A stretch of DNA of 64,000 bases, from contig NC_092562.1 of NCBI RefSeq assembly GCF_037975245.1, forward strand, positions 26,401,054-26,465,053, given 5' to 3'. The notes below the pieces were generated by a model. That model saw only the letters and a program-made list of their open reading frames with translations. It was not told the DNA's origin and made no database searches. The translations under genes and the position numbers were made by a program. Shown here piece after piece: positions 27,401 to 42,400 of the stretch (its first letter is position 1; each line of letters begins with the position of its first letter). The DNA is from Apostichopus japonicus. Lineage: Eukaryota; Echinodermata; Holothuroidea; Aspidochirotida; Stichopodidae.

Positions 27401-30400
27401 GCTTTTGTTGAACATCGACCTGAGTAACAATGCCAAGCACATATTTTGGTTGTACTTGACATTCCTATTATACCTGTGTAGGTTGTTAGTCAAGTCAGTG
27501 CTTCTCCTTTGCGTTATATAGCAGATAATCATCAATTGTTTCATTTTGAAGATCTCCCAAGATACTGTCAACGGGCACTTTCATACCAAGTTTGGAGAAT
27601 ATTGGACCAGCTGTTTATGAAGGTTTGTGACACAAATTTGCATAAAATTATTCCTTTGACCTGTAACCCCATGACTAAAATATTTGATAGAACTTGAAAT
27701 ACACATACATGTGACGGTTGCATGTCAATGCAATTTTCCCACTTGGATCTATTATTAAAGAAACTTTTCACTTTTCCCTTAATTTGACTCAATTTGCTCT
27801 CAGAGGCATATAGTGTATGCAAGTTCCCATCATAAGACAAATACTACCTACCAAGCTTGAAGAAATCAGTCCGGCTGTTTGATAATTCTACTGGCAGATG
27901 TCACAATATCACACAAAAACAGATGGCCAACCTTTGACCCTATTCCAGAAAATGGAGTTCAGGTCATACCTCAGTCACCATATCATGGGTCACCCCTCAA
28001 GACTTGCTACTCCTGAACATAAACTTTTATCATAGCTGTATAGCACCTGAGATACAACATGTCATACTCCCTAGATACATAGAAACAATTAAGGGATGAG
28101 GTAAGAAAGAAAAAAGACTCCATCTAATATCCATTCATAAACTTTAGTTTAACTTATTTCTATAGTCTTCAAACATGTGCAAAATCAACTAAATTTTCAA
28201 AACTTTTCACTCATTCTACCTTCAAAAAAGATCACTAGAGCCATGTGGATTAAGGCTTTTCAGATCAATACATAGCTGCCATGAATACATTAGTTACACT
28301 CGTTCACTGTTGCTGGGTGAAAATCAAACATTATACCACCACTCATATACTCAATACAGTAAGTATAGGAAATATATTATTCTTACCACGGACAATCAAT
28401 CTATTCAATCCATGGCGAGCTTCATTTCTTCGAGTGCTAATATGACACTCATAGAGACCATTATCATCAGTAGCAGCTTCTCTGTTTATGATGATATCTT
28501 CAGTTGTAGCAACTGAATCTGAACCATTGATTCTCCAGTGGTACGGAGGCATACCAGACCAATGCATGTCTATGACGACCCCAGTATCTCCTGCATTAAC
28601 AGTCTGAGTAAACTGTCCATTGACTGGAACAACATAAGCTGTAAATGAAAAAGATCTGACGATTCATATACCTGACAATTTCTACATTTTCTGGTTTGTG
28701 TACATTTATATATATGCTATAGTATTCTGTGTTACAAATTTTATGTCATAACAGATTGGTCGTAATCATGTTTCAGATTCATTTCATGTTTACATGTACA
28801 GTAATACAATAATTATCAGGAAATTGGCAGCAAACCAAACAAAGTTAAAGGAGAATTAAATCCTAGGGTATTGTAGTGCTCACATTTTTCATAATAAATC
28901 ATAGTAATAGCTAGTCAGAAAGACTTTCACCTGTATTTTCCAATTATATTTCTATGTTCATTATATATGTGATGGTCCATTAGTCTGTTACCTTTCAATA
29001 ACCAGGGCAAATCAAAAGGGATGTTAGTGAGCGATATATATAGTGTTTTCAAGAAAAAGAAGTAGTCCACTTACAGCAAAATGAAATTAAGAAATGTGAA
29101 ACAAAGAAAATATTCTAATTAAGAATGTCTTAAAAATACTTTACACAACTGAAAACAAATAACCAAGAATACATTGACAAAATATGGCAACCAAAATGGT
29201 TTCTACGATGAATATCTTCTTTCATCATATCAGGGAATAATTTAAATGGTATCGCATCAAAATGCTATTGAACAAAATTTGAGGGGAAATTCAAGTGATA
29301 CACAAAATGTGAACAGCAGTCTTTGTACACAAGAACACTTGAATATTATACACAAGATTCAGAGCATTCAAAACTAGAACACAAACTTTGAACACTGAAT
29401 TATTCCCTGCATATTAACAACTGTTATTACTACTGTCTGCAGTGACTCACAGGCTCACTTCAATTGGACATAAACTTATTTTTAGAAGCCCTCCATGTCC
29501 ACGGATTGTTTGGAAAAAGAAGATATTGATACTTTTGGATTTAGAATTGTATTGTTGGAACCAGAAATAAGGAGAAACATTAAAGAGAACAGACAGAAAT
29601 AAGGAGAAACATTAAAGAGAATAGAGAGAAATACTCATAAAGGGTTCACCTCTGTCAATGGTTGCATTGACTCTGTACATAACATATATGTACTACTGTG
29701 GACACTGTTTAAAATGCTAAGATGACTTTGACGGTGGCTTCCCAATAAGACAGAATATCAGTTGTGTTTAATAGCAGCCACGGAAATTATTTTATAATTT
29801 GTGGAGTATTTAAGGTTCAAGGAAGTGGATCTACTGTATTAGTACTGGCTAATTATGACAAACAGGCAAGCTTTTACCTTGCATAGCCTGACTGTAGCAG
29901 TTAGTTATAAATGTGGTTCACTTAAATGTCACTTTTGTAGCACTCTCAGTATTGAAGGAAATTTAGGACACTTTCATAGTGCACTTGAAAAATAATTTTA
30001 AATGTTAGATATTAGAATACTATTCTGTACTTACGTTTCATGCAAACCCTAGGGTTAAATTCTCCATTAAAACAAATAGTCATGTTGCAGCTCAGTAAGT
30101 ACAGTAGCAGCCACCTTCGTGGATCAGTATTGTACCACCATATATGGCACCCTATGTTGGTAAAATATTCTTCATATTATGGATAAAACACTTTAAAGAT
30201 ACAGTTGTGATTAATCCAAATATTCTTTGCTTAAATTATCTAGAGACTTAGTCTATTATCTAAGAGGCAATAGCCAACTTGTTTTACACAAGATCTTGAA
30301 CCTTTAACTAAGATTAACTTATTATAGATTAACTAAGAATTCTCAGAAATGCACCACCGGCTTATGCTGTACTAATGTTGCAACCAACATTCCTGCACTA

Positions 30401-33400
30401 CAATGACTACAAAGGACTTGTGATATCTTGTGAATGTCAAATGAGACCAAATGAGACGCTTCAGCTCTGTTACATGATGTTAATAAACAGTTAATATGAT
30501 GATTCAAAACTGCCTTGGCGACTAAGCTTTAAAGGAAGATAACAATTTTTTTCTACTGTATATATATCACCTGCGAGCAGAAAACATTTTGAGTATTCAC
30601 GTTCTGATAAAACTAATTTTTAATGAAACACCTAAGAGACTGTAACTAGGCCATTTTAGTTGTTCTTATATTCTGGACATTAATGTTAATGAACAGAATA
30701 AATGACACACCAGTTGTCAAATTCCGACTGAAACGAAGCCATGTGTGCAAATAGTGTCAAAATAATTATTAGATTGCTGACTTTCATACACTGTAGCCAA
30801 AAATCCTGAAGTGATAGTTTGTGGTACTGTTTGTTGGATAAGGGGGTTGTTACTGCAATAATTTGCTTAAAGACAAGAAAGACTTTCAGTGATTCCTCTT
30901 TCTAAGATTATTTTGGCTTTAAATTCACTATGATGGTATTTCTGAAAGTGGGACAGCAACCAAGGGTGCATGTGGGTCATATTCCACCCATTTTAATCTC
31001 CGCCCCTCAATCCAGATCCCCAGTTGATTCTTGTGAAAAAAAAACAAAGTTTCACCACCTGGCAGACCCCCTATTGTACAAGATTGTCTACTTTGATGAC
31101 CCCAGGGTAGGCAGCATCCCACCTTGCAAAGGTTCAGGCCCTTCCTTAATCAGTAGGGAAAAAATTATCCCCCCCCCGTCTCTATAAACACACACTTGAG
31201 GTTATATACTCAATTCTGAACTCCCAAACGTTAAACTGGCCTACAGTAAGTCTATCTTCCTCTTTTCAAGGGGCAATTTTTGTGCTTGAACATTTATAGA
31301 CAAATTAATGCTAGGCCTATATCTGAAAAGGCTACAACTTCCAGAGGCTTTTGCCTCATAACCCTCATCACTTTCCAGTCCAGTGTTACTTACATTACAG
31401 TGTTTCCTCTATCTGATTGGTTTATTTGAGCCAATAAATCACTTTATTCACCTGTGATACTGTTATCACTCTGTTCAATTTTGTTTTTATCTGACCCACC
31501 TTCCTGTAAAATTCTTCAAAAGTCCCTCGGGTTGTCTATGTGGGTAGATGATTCAGATTTAATTTAAATCGTAAAAATATTGGAAATCTGCAGAATAAAA
31601 ATATACTGTATTGGTTGACTTAATCAAAATTATATAAAAATTCTTCAATATGGCAGGGGTAATGTCAAGATTGCACATTTATGGTGTTGAATTTCTAAAG
31701 GTGTGATTATAAAGGTGTACAGGAAATTTAGAAGTATACCCCCATCACTTTCCAGTCCAGTGTTACTTACATTACAGTATTTCATAATAATTCCTCTATC
31801 TCATTGGTATATATTTGAGCTAATAAATCACTGTAAGTACCTTCCCCCACCCTAACCTACCCCCATCAGAAACAGTTCAGTCTTATACACCTGTGATAGA
31901 GGGCGTGAAAGCCAATTGGCTAAGGCGTCGGACTCGTGATCATTGGGCGCAGTATATAACTGCTGCCGACTGGAGGGATTCTCTCTGGGACAGGTCACAT
32001 TGACCTGCAGGGGAAATATATTTATTTATGTACCCATTTAATGAAATTTTATGTAGAGTAATGAAAGTGATGAAAAGTGACTGTAAGTGAAGCGGTTCTA
32101 CATTTGACTTTCAAAGTTTCCATGGCAACTTTCTGAGATTCTATCAATCTGTGCAGAGTGTTTATTACAAATTCTGCACATTTCGCAAGTTAGCAAGTTA
32201 CTAGAAAGTTACTAAAAAGTTCATTGACCATGCATCTGAACTTGGGAAACCCAATTGAATGCCACGAACGCTCCCACGAAACGGCAATTTAGTATTGCTA
32301 CATGATTTATAAGCAGTTGAATTAACAAATAAACTAAATTGATCTAACAAATTTTGTTTGAGCAAGTTTTGTCGTACAATATACAGTATATCCACATTAA
32401 ACGATGGAAATCCATGTATACAAAGGACTCATACAGTCTACAGCATTGGCCTACTGCTGGTACTGTGCATATGAAGTACTGACGTATGGCAACTCATCGT
32501 TGGATATGCTTAGCACACGAAATCAAAAATACACAGTAGAGCTCTTGCATGTGTGATCAGGCTATAGTGAGAGTGATTTTCGATGAATAATGCGTAGTTT
32601 GAGATGTCCATGTTTGATTTATATTTGCTATACAATACATTTAATTGTGCTTAGTAGACATGCTGAGCAACAACACTCACACAAAAAGACATAATTGTTG
32701 TTTGTTCAGGCTTCGTCATCGACACTGGTAACTGAGTATGTTATCAACTTTGAACACAATTGAGTGTTTCTTTAGTTTATTCTGATATGTGGGTGTTATA
32801 AACAGTTATATGTTTAGTAGTATTTTTGTTTACTGTAGTTAAATGTAGACAATGATGTGTACGAATTCGGTCAAACCATCCAGAGTGCTCGAAGCTTGAA
32901 TGGGAGATACTGTATTGTATTGGCAGATAATGCACAGCTGGTGCTAATGAGAATGGCTTCCAGATGAACCTATTGACAGCTCTCGCGAACACACCGTGCC
33001 TCTGCAAGATCACTTATCAATGCATAAGTTTCCATATTTCTCTATAGTATAGTACCTTTTTTAGTTCACTGCTATATTACTGTATTTATGGAAACTAATT
33101 TTGCCCCATATTTTTTAACTGATTCCATCAATGTATTGCTTCTGCACTCCATGAATTTGCTATGATGCTATACATGAGTGTGATCTATCTGTGGTGTTTA
33201 ATTTAGACTTGTTTTAATATGTTGTTTAATTATTGTAGGGTATGTATACACAAACACTTCTATACAGAGGATAGAAACAAATTCATTGTTACAAAAACGC
33301 AGTTAATTTTTGAGCAGATTTTGTATATTTTAGCTTAAATTTATTAAACTCACCATTAGCATGCAGGAAGATAGTCATGATGGTAGTATCCTCTCTATCA

Positions 33401-36400
33401 ACTTTCATTGCTTTACAATTGAAAACACCAAATGCATTGTTGACAGTACTGGTAATGGAAACAGAATATCCAGCTGTGTCTGCAGGAAGGTCTGAGATCA
33501 TGGTACTACTCACTGTGGGGACAGGATGATCATTGGTACTAGTTCTTGTGTTATAAGCTCTACTTGAAGTCACAGCTGCATCATCATCTCCTGCTTCAAG
33601 ATAACACTCAAAGTGAGGAAGAGGCTGAGTAGAAACAGATCCAGCATCTTTTGACTTGAATGACATCACAGTCATCTGAACCTTATCTGAAAAAATAACA
33701 ATATTATCATTATGAAATGTTAATCGCAGATATCTCTATATATTCAGATTCTTCTTAACACAGAAAGATCACACTGAGTTTTCATCCATGTACTTGTACA
33801 TATTGCTTACCTTGTACATTTGTCATGCTGGATGTAACTTAAGGTTTCCAAATGCAAATATAATAAATGATTTTAACAGTAGCGAAACCAGACCTCTTCA
33901 TCTGGAGGGGGAGGGGGAAAAGGGCAAGGGAGAGGGAGAGGCAATTTCCACACTTTGTGTGAAAACTCTCCTAAGTCTCTCCCATGTCTTTCTCCAAATT
34001 TTCCCGCTCAACGGCTCAAGGTCCCCCCTTTTCTCTTTTCTCTCACTGTTTTTTTTTTGGAGGGGTGACCACCCCATTGCCTGCAACCCGCCCCCCCCCC
34101 TGGTATGAGAAAGTCACAATACTCTTAGCTGCTATGTGTGCTCTGTTCTCATGCTGCCTATAGGTGTATACTTCATAATAATTGAAAAAAAAATTCTGCC
34201 TAATCAACTTTAGAATTCGTATAAACTTAACAAATAAAATATGCTATACCCTGTAGCGATGGGATTTTGACAATTTTGTTCAGTTTTCGTCCTTTCAATT
34301 GTTTTGTTTAAAGTTCTCGTATTGGTCTGGACTATTTTTTCAACAGTACAGTATTAAGTTATTTCATGTCTATGGTTTATAATTATGATTTAAATAAATT
34401 TGTAGTACTGTAGCTCAGTTTCATCAACTATGGCTTCGTTCATTCAGCCACTACAAAACTGTCTGTCCAGCACCATAGTCCATCTGTTTTATTAAATTTA
34501 TCGGCGTAATTCTTTATAGTTGTTGGAAACAATATTTCAGGATCAAGTGTAAAAGTATACTAAGATAAGAGTTTTGCACACGTTTCAAAGCTAGTAACAT
34601 TGCACTGTTAATTAATGCAAGTCTTTTCCACTAAAATATCACTGGAATCAGTAGGTGATCAACACATCTTGCACAGACAAATTTCATTTGTTTAGCAACA
34701 AGTGATTGCAAATGTTATTGATTTAACAAGCTGATATTTTGCACATTAAAAATGGAAAGAAATTTTGAAAAACTTTGTAGCTTTCTTGCCACCTACGTAC
34801 AGTATGGAATTTGTTATAGGAACTATTTGTACTTGGACACAAGACTGGCTGTGACAAATTCCTCCAAAGGAAGATCAGCAGGGCTAATTTTTAAGGATTT
34901 TTTTCTGTAAGCCCCCCTTGGACAACTAGGCCTTTTGGTTGTCTGAACAGCAAATTGGGTCTGAAAAACTAACATTGACCAGTATATGTTACTGTTGAAT
35001 GTACACTTAGAAGGAGAGATGTGTATAGTAGGTTAGTGAACAGAACACCATTTTTGGGGTGATAGAATTCGTAATTTTAACCACATGGGCATATTTTCAA
35101 TGGGATCTGACTTTATTGTTAACTGTAACTAGATGTCCCTCGGAAAAGACCTATATAGCTGATTTTGGTTGTCCGAACAGAAACTTTGGTCATCTCGGAC
35201 TACCAGTTTACATTTACCCTGACGAGTCTACACTCTAGTTTCTAAACAAGCTACTTTCATAATTTCTCAATCGGTCAAATACTTTAACATTATTTACTGA
35301 AGGTCACTTACAATGCACAGAATAACAGTAGATTCAGTCACAGAATACTCAAATTTGAATGGACTGGAAGACAACGTCACATATTTGAATGATTCACCAT
35401 AGTAGTGTAATAGTCTCTTAGTAGGACTTCCCAACCATCAGTACAGTAATCCTATACAAACTTACACTTCAAGACAGGAAATTACACTTGTTAAATTTAA
35501 TGTTTATAAAATATAAAACGTATAATGAATAAACGCCATCTAGAGAAAAAGTGTAATTCGCATGCATGTAAACTGTGTATATTGCAGTTATAATCGCATT
35601 TTGTTTTCTTCTAAAAGTATGGTAGTGTAAATTAAGAGGGTTAGATTTAAAGATATGGAAATATGTACAATTTACACATAGTTAAATATATTGTATACTG
35701 TCCTCAGTCTTTTAGATTATTCTTGGTAACAATGGCTGTCTCAAAGACTCATACGATATTCACAGATCTCTATAACAATCATGACACTAAATATACCTTG
35801 AAAAGTAACTCATTAATATATATTCATATATTAAAGGGACTGTATCAAGATAGCATGTGCAAATGTAGACTCTACACTACAGCAAATTACCTGGAAACGT
35901 GACTGGGTGTGCCCTAGTTGGCAGGGTCAGGTAATGAAATCCTCAAGAAATAAGAACTTTTCATCTATTTTCTATCCTCAAGTCACTTCAGGTTTGTTAC
36001 TATGCAGGATTCTGTGTCTGGGACACAATCTTTTAGCTTTTTGCTTGCGTCCTGCTGACACATACTATGTATTTTTTTCGGGAAACCCCAATTACACACA
36101 CTCACAAATAGGCCCATTGATATCCATATAGGGTCTGTTCACGTTAAAGCGCCCAATTTGGTTGCCTGAGGTACCAAATTTTCAAATTACAGTAAAGAAC
36201 TTCTATTCTAAGTAAATAACATAACTAATATCTGCAATTTATGAATCAGAATTGACCAGAGCTTAAACTATTCTGGAAATTATATTCAAGATGGTTGAAA
36301 GTGTGACAATCTATAAATTTTCCAAAATTTGTTCTTTTTGTAATGGTGGTGTGTCATTCCATTGCTGCTACATTTGGGAATTCTGTTTTTATTTTCTTTA

Positions 36401-39400
36401 TTAACACAAAATTTGCTATTGTAAGACCAGTTTTCAATGATATCGATGATGTTTTTTAAAAAATATTCGAGTATCGTTAGAAAATATTCAATTTTTCCTG
36501 AAATAAAGTTAAAAAAGTTTTTCTTTAAAGAACAAAATTGAAATTAATAGTAACAATTATACCATAAAATTAAACCACAACATAAGCACATATATTAACC
36601 AAAAGCTGAAAATTCTGGGTCATGTCCTCTCAGAATTTTTTTTTTCTTGACTCTTGTTTCGGACATCACCCCTCCAAAATGATCTTGTTTCGGACATCAC
36701 CCACCAATGGTTTACCTAATATATTAAACCTAATATTTAGTAATAAACCAAATGATGTTCATTTCATGGCAATAATGAATAGAAAAGCATTTTAGTAAGT
36801 TGTTACCTGTACCAAAAGAGATCTATGGACCCTTCCTAGGTTCCAAGTTCAAAACAAAGAAAAGGGATACAAGTGATCCAAGTGATCAACAAGACAATTA
36901 TTAAACGAAGGCCATGCTTGTTAATACTTAGCAATATATATCAGTACATCACGATATGTGATGATAACAAACAGCATCAAATTCATTTGATATAATGAAA
37001 ATTGCCAACACTTGTTTTATAGATTTGCATAAGACTGTCTTGGACTATGTTTCGGACATCACCACAACTGTATTAGGACATCACTGTAATGTTTTCTACA
37101 CAACGCATATCATATCAAAAGTTAAATTTGTAACAAAGGGGTCTTTGTTGTTGACAAGCTACCTACAAGGTATTATGACAGTTTTGAACTTATTATAGTT
37201 CAAATCCTCAGTGTTTATTACAAGTTACTTTATGAGCGTTTCGGACATCACTGAATGTTTCGGACATCACCTTGGAAAAATGTTCACAAAGCTGCATAAC
37301 AATAATACATATTTCAGCAGGTAACAACAATATGAAGTAATATTTTTGCTATTCAAACCTGTTCAAGCAACAAAAGTCTGCTTCAATATAGACACAACAG
37401 TCAGACAGTACAGTACTTAGCAGATTTACACTAGATATTATGAATTTTTGAGGGAATGCAGTTTATTAAAACACCATAGACTGGGAAATCAACCAGGTGT
37501 ACTGAAAAATAATGGCACTGTAAATTCTTGGGAAAACAAATGCCCTGAGGCACATAATTCAAATTGAACATCTGGACAGAGCCGATAGGTGAAAAGATAG
37601 GTGATAAGTGAAAATCTGAAGGCTTGGTGTAAATGATAACCCCATTTAATGTTAATGAATTATCACTGTTTACTGCATACTCAATTCATACATATCCAGA
37701 ATACACACATTTAGTTTAGATCTTCCTGCAAGCAGGACCTCGCGAAGAAGCCATCATTGGCTTATCAAAGCCGCAAGCTGACCGAAGTCAGTCTCTTAGA
37801 TTCATTTTTAGCGACCATGATTATGAATTGTCAATTGTCAACAACTCTGTAACTGGACGACATACATTAATCTTGGAGTGACACAAACTCGGGACCTTAT
37901 GATTGAAAGGCACCGGCGTTAACCGCTGCGCAAACACTCCATAACACTCCACATAGTGACCATTCATTGATCACCACTGGCATAAAGTTAATCTCTGCTT
38001 CACCACATTCGTTACTGTACCTGTCCAGCATACCATTTGCATTGGCAAGCGTTCACCAACACTTCCCAGACATCAACTTATACATTATTTTGCAGAAAAT
38101 GGTATTATTATTGACTGCAAAGAATTTTTTCCCCAAAAGGGTTATAGAATTCTTTTTATCTTTTACGGTTTCCACATTTCCATCACTACCTAGATGAAGT
38201 CTGCAATAATTGAAACAAACAGCAAATATTTACCATTTAATAAATATACAGATGTACACAGGAGACATCCCTACATAGCTAATTTGGCACCCACCTGTTG
38301 TAGCTAGTATCATTGAGTCTACTATTTAAACAATTTTCAGAAGGGAGGTATCATAACCTAAACTCCACTAGAATGCTTGGTCCTATTTTGTAATGTCAGC
38401 AATAACAACTATTTTGCACCCCTTCAAATGGTACCCACCCGCTCCCACCCCCTCCCCATGCACCTTTGAGCTGGATCTGCCAATGTTGAAGATTGCTTCC
38501 ACTGGCCCAGCTAAGCAACAGTACTTTGCCAATACGAGTAACTACTATAAGTACTAGTTTAAATATCCTTCTTTATTGAGATTCATCATTATGCCTTGGC
38601 AATTATGATGTGAAAAACAAGTATTCATGGTTTGTACAAATACTCCTTGTCACATATGAATTAAATGATTTACTTTGTAAGATTGTTATTATTTAAGCTT
38701 ATGGCCTAAACTTACATTTAAGTATAGGGCTTAGATGTTATGGTATACAGCAGCTCAGCAAATTGTTCAGCTTTATCCTTAAGTTTCATCATGATAAATA
38801 TCTGTATACTGTACATATCACTAAAGATCTGAAGTCTCAGTGAAGCAACTCGGAATGAAAACATGGTCATGCATGCATGATGCACCACTCTGTGTATATT
38901 ACTACTGTTGACACCATCGAGTAAACCTGGAGGTTTCATCACACAGTAAATCCGTGTACCAGTCAAAGAGGGTCATGTGCTGTAATGTGTTCCACGGTGG
39001 TACTACGGTAATAATCTGATATATATACTGCATTAATCTTCACATTGCCCATTGTGATTTACTAACTAATACAGTAAATGTATATTTGGGCTTAGAGCAG
39101 CAGACAACACACAGTTACCTAGCAATGTCTGTACCTTAACATTATAGTTATAGTCGTTGACCAACATTTATAGGTTAGATCACCAGACACGTTCCACAGT
39201 CCTACTACTTAGCTAACATCTTCCCAAAATACTGGTAGCTTTTCTTGACAACCATCAAGTTCCCATCAACAGTTAAACTGCTCTGACATAGGGTGTTATA
39301 GATGCACACTGAGTCCATATCATATAGAGCGACAGACGACACTGAACGGTGTTCAGTTTTTCAAAGTGACGTTGACATATTATGCTGTAGACCAGGGTTA

Positions 39401-42400
39401 GCCCGCCGCAGGGTTGCGTCCGGCCCGCCAGAGAGGCTCTACGGTGTGAAATTTAGTGAGCAGATTTATTGATAACAATTTAAAGCTATATAATCAATCA
39501 TTCGAACCTTCTGGGTCCAAAAAAAAACTTCATACAGGTCAGTTTGTATGACACTCTCTCAGCGGAGGGGAGGGGAGGGGGGCCGGCTGGACTGTTTTAT
39601 CAGGAAGGAAAATAAGTTAGTGCGCTCCACGCGCAGTGCTCACATTTTGTTGCCTTAGGCTTCGCGCAAAAAGTCGAAAAATCGAGCGAAGGGTTCATAC
39701 GGCCCCCTACTTCATCATAATCATTCCATGTGGCCCTCCTCTGCAAAAGGTTGGACAACCCTGCTGTAGACCGATGTGATAGAAACATGAGCTACTGTAC
39801 TGTGCTACAAAACTCATCTAGGCCTATTCCAATTGTGTGTAATTAACTTTACAATTATCAATATGATATTGGGAAATATCAAATTGGTACCGCCATGGAA
39901 GCTAAAACACATCACATGACAGTCCATGCATGGTACCCACGTGCCCTTTGATGTAGTTCTTCTAGCCTATAAAAAGGCTTTCTATGGTTGTGACAAATAG
40001 CTTGATTTAAGCTATAGCAGACAATTACAGCATTACTTTTTAATGTACTGTATACTGTGATGGTATCCTGATACATGTTATGTCAGAAAAAATTTCACTA
40101 AACGTTTTTTTTACTTCTTCAGTTCTAAATGATGGAAAATTGTAGTGTTAATGATGTCAGTTCTAGAAAAATCCAAGTAACTTGATGTTCCCAGTAACAT
40201 TCATACCCAAATATGTAGAATATCATTTTAGACTTGTCACAAGTCATCAAAAGATGAATACATGTTGGTCAAATGACACCAAAAGTTAAGAAGCATTCTG
40301 TTGTAGGATCTTAGTGTATTCTAGCACACTGAAATCAACCAATTGAATCATTCAGTTGAAACTAGTGCTGTTTACAATATGTTGGATTCACAAAAGTGAT
40401 GTCCGAAACACATGGTGATGTCCGAAACATACTTTTAAGGTTATTTTGCTATAATATTTGGTAAAGATGGATGAAGTTTTGAGTAGTGCAGTATGTATGT
40501 TTGTAACAATAGAACTTGTCATAATATATGAAGTGCTCATCTATTGTGTCTTTTTTTCAAGCAACATAAAGCAATATTAATTAAAACTTGTTTCGGACAT
40601 CACTGGTGTTTCGGACATCACACACATGGACGGAAAATTTGAAATGGTTATAAAATCAAAACGGATGAGTGGAAATGTGTCATGTACATACTGTAGTTGA
40701 GGGAGTACTTATGCTTTAATAAGAGTAACAAAACAGTCTTGTGGGTTTTAGCATACTTCATATATTAGTTGCTTCATGACGTTTCGGACATCACCAAAAT
40801 GTGGACGGAAACATTTTGCATGTTGTTTAACTTCATTGTGTAGTAAAATGTGGCTGAATGGACATGCATCTGATATATATTTTATTTGATACAACTATGA
40901 CAGTATTGAAAAGGCACACCACTTTCAACATTTGTTATTTAACCCCAAACTATGCCACTCATAAATTGGTGTATAAATGTGGACGGAAAAAGTGATGTCC
41001 GAAACACTGGTCCAGTTTCGCAATAATTCGCAAATTCATCGATGAAATTTTCTGAAATATTTATGAGAGGGAACCTATAGCCACAAAGTTCAATCATGAC
41101 AAAATTTGGAGTAATCCTCTTTTGGAGTTGAGAATAGATCAAAGTACAAATTGTGCAGTTTGAAAACGGCAACATTTTCCGTCCACATTTCGGCACTTCT
41201 GGGAGTATAGCATACCTATATGCATATCTCAGGAAATTGTCTATGCTATGGTAGGTACAGCTAGGTGGACTCTCTCCATGGGGATAATATTTGTATCTCT
41301 AGAATCTCTAATTATTTTGTCACAATGCTCCAAATGCCATTTATGCTAATTTGGGCGCTTTAACGTGAACAGACCCTATTAATATAGCATAACAAACACT
41401 TCTTTATATCTTTCTTTCTTTTTAAAATACCACAACTTCTATGAAAAAGCAAAATTTCTTTCAATCCTTTGTACACATGATTGAATTTGTTTGAAACCAA
41501 ATCAATCATAACAATCAATGCAAAGTACAGTGTTAACAACACTCCCATCACAAATATTTTTGTGCTGAAAATAGTCAAGGATGCTTTTCCTGTGATTTGA
41601 TTGGCTAATAATCCTTTACCATTGTCTGCAAACATTCTTGCACCTATAGTACTCAATGAATGCACAGTTTGTTGTTTAAATGCAACTACTGGATATGTTA
41701 CTCAGTCCCGTGTAGAGATAGTGAAGTTTGTACTTAGGCTATCATATGTGTGCATTTAAACAATGAGAAACCTCTTTTTTTGCTGGTCTTGAACTGCTTT
41801 GGTCTGTCGCGAACCCTTCTGGTCTCTAATATATTTCTAGGTCTCGATCGGGGACCAGTTCATATGTAGCTTTAACAAACACATGATTAAAAATCAGGTC
41901 ATTTGTTTTTATTCAGACCCAATTGAACTTTCAAATCTAGTAAAACCACAAACTCAAAAACATTAATTATAGCCTACATGGTTTTCACCTAAAGCGTTTC
42001 CTCTTTTGGGTTTGCATTGCAAGTTGGCATTCTATAAAATTGAGAAGTGTTAATAGGCTACATTAATTGACCCTGTACCAAACATTACAAATTACTGTCA
42101 TATATGTATGTCAATAATGGCGCACTTTGCAGCTTGCAACTTGACATTCACCATGGATACATCCATGTTCTGTCATAGGTTTCGATTATTTTAATTTTCT
42201 ACCTGGTGTAACAGTATCAACATCACACTGTTGAGAGTGCTCCGCTGAACATATTAAAGCATATTAAAGCATATTATTTAGCTGGAAGATTTCACATGCC
42301 AAAGAAGCTGTTCCCAACGAAAACATTTTCTCTGCCATAGGCCTATAGCTTAAATGGCTATAGGCCCTATGGGCTACAGGGATGGAAGGGGAAATGAACC

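Larger units (their letters stand above)
30152..33353. other. Gene A intron between Ig 1 and exon 3
   Basis: Contains the repeats listed at 31361-31990 and a C/G-run block near 30925-31180 of unknown origin. No additional exon with compatible phase was found. Confidence 0.45.
36131..41376. mobile_element. 5.2-kb non-autonomous DNA element with 26-bp TIRs and subterminal motif arrays
   Basis: The ends are perfect inverted copies of a 26-bp sequence beginning GGGTCTGTTCACGTTAAAGC (36131-36156 and 41351-41376), with TA on each side. Two clusters of the exact 14-mer GTTTCGGACATCAC lie inside each end. The left cluster has 36656, 36687, 37049, 37238 and 37257 (all plus). The right cluster has 40396 and 40415 (minus), 40590, 40608 and 40781 (plus) and 40992 (minus). 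A second motif, GGACGGAAA, recurs near the right end. There is no transposase-sized frame. A SINE-like sequence and a hAT element are nested within. Such arrays resemble transposase-binding sites, but the superfamily is not recognised. Confidence 0.82.

Noticed and set aside
31901-31990. tRNA gene
   Set aside because: It has an A-box-like part but no intact B box and no cloverleaf; a SINE relic is more likely.
33788-34108. 106-codon frame in gene A intron 1
   Set aside because: It is generated by G/C-run repeat sequence and has low-complexity composition.
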